Shown: positions 5,207 to 8,229 of the stretch, one piece after another
Numbering within the stretch: the stretch's first letter is position 1
Layout of the letters: every line of letters begins with the position of its first letter
From: Sulfurimonas sp.
GTDB lineage: Bacteria; Campylobacterota; Campylobacteria; Campylobacterales; Sulfurimonadaceae
Direction: 5' to 3'
Assembly: GCA_021157485.1 (NCBI GenBank)
Contig: JAGGWO010000190.1
Coordinates: 1 to 8,229 of the forward strand
Length of the DNA stretch: 8,229 bases
The notes under the pieces: generated by a model
Seen by the model: the letters and a program-made list of their open reading frames with translations, nothing else
Databases searched by the model: none
What the model was told of the DNA's origin: nothing
Translations under genes and position numbers: made by a program

Positions 5207-7924
5207 ATGTTTAATAACAATCTAGCTTATGAAGCAAGTGCCGGCAGTGGAAAAACTTTTATGCTTGTTGTTCGTTATCTTTCTTTACTATTTAAGGGTG
5301 CTGACTCTTCTAAAATATTAGCACTTACTTTTACAAATAAAGCTGCTTCTGAGATGAGTGAAAGAATAGTAGAAACACTCGAAGAGTTAGAGTCTCGCGG
5401 TGAATTAGATGAGATAAGTAAGGTTACTGAGTTCTCACGTGAGTATCTTTTAGATAACCGTCAAAGAGTTCTAGAAGAGTTTTTAAATTCCTCAACCAAG
5501 ATTATGACGATAGATAGTTTTTTTACACAGATACTTAGAAAGTTTTCACTCTACGCTTCACTTATGCCGGACTTTACAACTTTCAGTTCTCAGCACGAAC
5601 TAAAACTTATGTCGCGTTTTTTAAAAGAGGTTAGTGTGGCTGGAAAAAGAGATACTCTCATAACGTTATCTCTACAATCAAAAAAACGACTTGGTGATAT
5701 CTTTACACTGCTTGATGAGTTTTATATAAAAAAAGAGGAGCTCTCACGCATTAAATTCAACCGAGTAGATTTAACGCAGTTTGAAATAAACGCAACTACT
5801 GCGTTTAATGACTTGAAGAAAATAATCGAGAGTTGTGACGCGGCTTCTTCTACAGTTCTAAACGCAGTGCAAGCTGATAGTTTTGAAGATATCTATAGTA
5901 AGTCTTGGATAGGTAGAGAATCGCTGGATTATAGAACTTTTTCAAAATGTTTCACTCCTGAGATGGACAGTTATTTACACACTATTCAAAACGCAGTCAA
6001 AGATTATCATAGAGCTAAAGAACAGAACTTTTTTTACTCTTTAGGCGAGTTAGTTGATATATATGAAAAGAGTAAAAAAGCACTTTACATGGATGATAGT
6101 GAACTCAGTTTTTCGGATGTGACTTCTTTAGTTTACCAGATACTAAATTTTTTAGATGATAGCGAGTTCTTATACTTTAGACTTGATGCGCAGATAGAGC
6201 ATATGCTTTTAGATGAGTTTCAAGATACAAGTATACTTCAATATGAAATTTTAAAGCCGTTGATTCGTGAGATAACTTCAGGCGAGGGGATTTTCAGTGA
6301 TGGAAGCTTCTTCTTTGTTGGAGATGTTAAACAGTCAATTTATAGATTTCGTGGCGGGGTTTCATCTCTTTTTGGTGAAGTAGTAAAAGAAAACGCAACT
6401 GAGGTGCAAAAACTCTTAACGAATTATCGCTCACAAAAAGAAGTAATAGATTTTGTAAATAGCTCCTTCACAGGCAAAATAAATAACTACAGTGACCAGT
6501 TAGTTAGAGAAGAAGCTCAAGGTGGATACGTAGAGATTATTCAAAATGATGAGCTTTTAGAAGAGACTTTGACTCAAGTAAAAAGAGTTATAGAGCTTGG
6601 TGCTGATTTGAATGACATAGCAATTCTGTGTGCAACAAATGGCGATGGGGAAGCTGTTAAAATAGAGCTTCAAAAAGAGGGTATTGAAGTTGTAACAGAA
6701 ACAACTACAAAACTTATAAATCAAAAACGTGTAAAAGCTGTTTTGGAGTATCTGAAATATCTCTATTTTCAAGAAGATATTTACAGACATAATTTCTTTG
6801 CACTAATTGAGCAGGATAAGAAAGAGATAAAATTCCTTGATTTAAATAGTGTGAAACTTGTAGATATTGTAAAAAATGTGATTGATGTGTACAAACTCTT
6901 TAGTGAGGATTTTCATCTTATTAGATTTATGAGTACAGTTTCTAAATATCCAGATATCGAAGCACTTCTTTTTGAGTATGAGAGACTTGACACTGCTGCA
7001 GCAGCTTCTGATTTAAGTGGAGTAAGAGTTCTGACAGTTCATAAGTCAAAAGGCTTAGAGTATGAGCATGTTATCGTTATGGATAGACTCAAAAAACAGC
7101 CACCGGCAAGAAACTCTATCATATATGAGTATGATGGTATTGAATTGAAAAATATTTATCTTAGAACAAAAGGCAGAGATGCGCTTGATAGAGAGTATGA
7201 AAATGCACTTTCTAAAGAGAAATTATTAGTACGTGAAGATAACCTAAACGCACTCTATGTTGCGTTTACAAGAGCGAGAAGAAATCTCTTTATAGTTGAG
7301 AAATCCAAAGATTCTACTTTTAGCGAGTTAGAGTTAAACGCAGGGAAGTTTGGAACGCTTGAATCATCACGTGAGGATTCAAACCAAACATCTAAAGATG
7401 AACTTCAAGCTTTAGAGTATAAATCATTTTACTATGGAACGCAGAGTGATATTTTAGCTTTAGAGAGAGATGATAATGAAGATTTAGATGCTATAAACTT
7501 TGGTCTTGCCATGCACTACACGTTAGAGATGATGAGTGAGTTTAGTTTGGAAAAATTAACTAACGCTTCATATATGACACTCAACAAATTTGGATACTCT
7601 TTAGAAGATAAAGCCCTGGAAAATATTGGGCATAGAGTACAAAACCTTATAAATAGTGAAGAGTTTAAAAAACTTAGTGAGGGAGAGTGTTACAGAGAAA
7701 AAGCCATCCGTTATAAAAAAAATCTTCGCTATATAGACCTACTTGTTAAACGCAGTGATGGAGGTTGGAATGTAATTGATTATAAGAGTTCATTTGCATA
7801 CTCTGAGCACCATCTCAAGCAGGTTAGATACTATGTTCGTGCTATAAAAGAGATAACAGGTGATGAGGTCGATGGTTATATCTGCTATCTGCTTGAGAAC
7901 GAAGTGAAAATGGTCAGAGTTTAA
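5207..7924 (+). CDS. addA: AddA, ATP-dependent helicase/nuclease subunit
   Basis: Motor and nuclease subunit of AddAB, which unwinds and degrades DNA from double-strand ends and prepares 3' tails for RecA. It is complete at 905 aa, far shorter than Bacillus AddA (about 1230 aa) but near the size I recall for epsilonproteobacterial AddA. UvrD/SF1 motifs are all present: Walker A ASAGSGKT (10-17), Ia LALTFTNKAASEM (38-50), II with D336/E337 (LLDEFQDT), III GDVKQSIYRFRGG (372-384), IV NYRS (405-408), V TVHKSKGLE (610-618) and VI YVAFTRARR (684-692). The C-terminal PD-(D/E)XK nuclease shows H770 (GLAMHYTLE), D844, D858 and K860 (IDYKSS), then QVRYY. Nothing essential is missing, so both activities should work. 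The ATG at 5207 follows TTTAGGAAA with good spacing. It is separated from addB by the inverted metal cluster and followed by rplM. Confidence 0.93.
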   Translation: MFNNNLAYEASAGSGKTFMLVVRYLSLLFKGADSSKILALTFTNKAASEMSERIVETLEELESRGELDEISKVTEFSREYLLDNRQRVLEEFLNSSTKIMTIDSFFTQILRKFSLYASLMPDFTTFSSQHELKLMSRFLKEVSVAGKRDTLITLSLQSKKRLGDIFTLLDEFYIKKEELSRIKFNRVDLTQFEINATTAFNDLKKIIESCDAASSTVLNAVQADSFEDIYSKSWIGRESLDYRTFSKCFTPEMDSYLHTIQNAVKDYHRAKEQNFFYSLGELVDIYEKSKKALYMDDSELSFSDVTSLVYQILNFLDDSEFLYFRLDAQIEHMLLDEFQDTSILQYEILKPLIREITSGEGIFSDGSFFFVGDVKQSIYRFRGGVSSLFGEVVKENATEVQKLLTNYRSQKEVIDFVNSSFTGKINNYSDQLVREEAQGGYVEIIQNDELLEETLTQVKRVIELGADLNDIAILCATNGDGEAVKIELQKEGIEVVTETTTKLINQKRVKAVLEYLKYLYFQEDIYRHNFFALIEQDKKEIKFLDLNSVKLVDIVKNVIDVYKLFSEDFHLIRFMSTVSKYPDIEALLFEYERLDTAAAASDLSGVRVLTVHKSKGLEYEHVIVMDRLKKQPPARNSIIYEYDGIELKNIYLRTKGRDALDREYENALSKEKLLVREDNLNALYVAFTRARRNLFIVEKSKDSTFSELELNAGKFGTLESSREDSNQTSKDELQALEYKSFYYGTQSDILALERDDNEDLDAINFGLAMHYTLEMMSEFSLEKLTNASYMTLNKFGYSLEDKALENIGHRVQNLINSEEFKKLSEGECYREKAIRYKKNLRYIDLLVKRSDGGWNVIDYKSSFAYSEHHLKQVRYYVRAIKEITGDEVDGYICYLLENEVKMVRV

Positions 7925-7950
7925 ATCTTAAATAAACCTAAATTTAAGTA

Positions 7951-7975
7951 AGTTATAAGTTTATACGGTTATACT
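7951..7975 (+). promoter_or_regulatory. Likely rplM promoter region with three imperfect 8-bp repeats
   Basis: Three imperfect tandem octamers, AGTTATAA, GTTTATAC and GGTTATAC, occupy 7951-7974. Each carries a TATA core, and the last extends to TATACT (7970-7975), a good -10 candidate about 60 bases before the rplM start. No convincing -35 box is seen, which as I recall is common for housekeeping promoters in Campylobacterota. A promoter is expected here because a ribosomal-protein operon follows a low-expression repair gene. Confidence 0.4.
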
Positions 7976-7986
7976 TTCGCCAACAA

Positions 7987-8006
7987 AACAAGCATTTATG
8001 TTTGTT
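7987..8006 (+). other. Hairpin in the rplM leader
   Basis: AACAAGCA (7987-7994) can pair with TGTTTGTT (7999-8006) around a TTTA loop: 8 pairs including one G:U. No T-run follows, so a factor-independent terminator for addA is unlikely. If transcription starts just downstream of the TATACT box, the hairpin is in the 5' leader of rplM. Elsewhere in this 108-base gap, a 7-bp A/T dyad (7927-7933 with 7942-7948) follows the addA stop; it also lacks a T-run and is too weak to call a terminator. Confidence 0.3.
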
Positions 8007-8032
8007 AAATAAATTACTTAAAAAGGTTCATG

Positions 8033-8229
8033 ATGAAATTTACAAAAATTGCAACAACTGAACAAATTGATCAAAAGTGGATTTTGATTGATGCTGAAGG
8101 TAAAACATTTGGTCGTATGATGACAGAAGTAGCAACACTTCTTCGTGGTAAGAGAAAAGTTTGCTGGACTCCAAATATTGACTGTGGTGACTACGTAGTT
8201 ATCATTAACGCTTCTAAGGCTAAATTTAA
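8033..8229 (+). CDS. rplM: 50S ribosomal protein L13, N-terminal part (3' end missing)
   Basis: Start of ribosomal protein L13, an early-assembly protein of the 50S subunit. About 65 codons are visible and the frame is still open at the edge: the last two bases, AA, begin another codon and are not a stop. Recognisable L13 blocks are KWILIDAEGKTFGR (residues 14-27), EVATLLRGKRK (31-41), TPNIDCGDYVV (44-54) and INASKAKF. Two ATGs stand in tandem at 8030 and 8033. The second is preferred because AAAAAGG ends 6 bases before it but only 3 before the first. rpsI (S9) is expected just beyond the window, as L13 and S9 are almost always paired. The gene follows addA by 108 bases. Confidence 0.92.
   Translation, partial: MKFTKIATTEQIDQKWILIDAEGKTFGRMMTEVATLLRGKRKVCWTPNIDCGDYVVIINASKAKF

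Noticed and set aside
5176..5220. Longer form of the small His/Cys protein starting at ATG 5220.
   Set aside because: It would overlap the addA start, add residues ahead of an already complete signal-like segment, and contain the probable -10 box.
596..7375. Four copies of TCACGTGAG (596, 1079, 5434, 7367), a near-palindrome around CACGTG, also far above chance.
   Set aside because: All four are in the same codon register and encode Ser-Arg-Glu as TCA CGT GAG, so amino-acid sequence and codon choice can explain them, unlike AAACGCA, which occurs in three registers.
8227..8229. Apparent TAA at the very end of the window as a stop for rplM.
   Set aside because: It is out of frame; the rplM frame reads ttt and then a partial codon AA, so the gene continues.
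1..8229. CRISPR arrays, tRNAs, rRNAs, insertion sequences, phage attachment sites or toxin-antitoxin pairs.
   Set aside because: I saw no regularly spaced repeats, tRNA-like cloverleaf sequence, transposase motif or terminal repeats flanking the metal cluster.

Overview
The window looks like chromosomal DNA from a free-living member of the Campylobacterota (Epsilonproteobacteria), most likely Sulfurimonas or a close relative. This is inferred from the A+T-rich composition, the short AddA, the style of the L13 sequence, and the gene order addB / addA / rplM, which as I recall is also the order in Campylobacter. No database search was possible, so the genus is a guess.

Layout. (1) Bases 2-1993, plus strand: the 3' three-quarters or so of addB, entering from the left edge. 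(2) Bases 1998-2031: a 12-bp perfect inverted repeat between two converging genes, probably a bidirectional terminator. (3) Bases 2005-5175, minus strand: a compact four-gene metal-uptake cluster. In transcription order it encodes a small exported His/Cys-cluster protein, an outer-membrane beta-barrel resembling the zinc-regulated 'TonB-receptor-like' family, a ZnuA-type periplasmic binding protein and a ZnuB-type permease. No ABC ATPase gene is present. (4) Bases 5207-7924, plus strand: a complete addA. (5) Bases 7925-8032: an intergenic stretch with a likely rplM promoter and leader hairpin. (6) Bases 8033-8229: the start of rplM, running off the right edge.

Function. AddA (helicase and nuclease) and AddB (degenerate helicase-like fold plus an Fe-S nuclease) together form the RecBCD-like end-resection machine for double-strand-break repair. 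The two genes are normally neighbours. Here an opposite-strand metal (probably zinc) import operon sits between them, so addA must have its own promoter, which appears to lie inside the first gene of that operon. The operon would move metal across the outer membrane (barrel), capture it in the periplasm (ZnuA) and pass it through the inner membrane (ZnuB), borrowing an ATPase encoded elsewhere.

The most unusual signal is a DNA word rather than a gene. AAACGCA, usually TAAACGCA and often AAACGCAGT, occurs 15 times on the two strands, against about one expected. It falls in three different codon registers and is densest in addA and addB. It deserves a genome-wide test as a Chi-like or other architectural motif.
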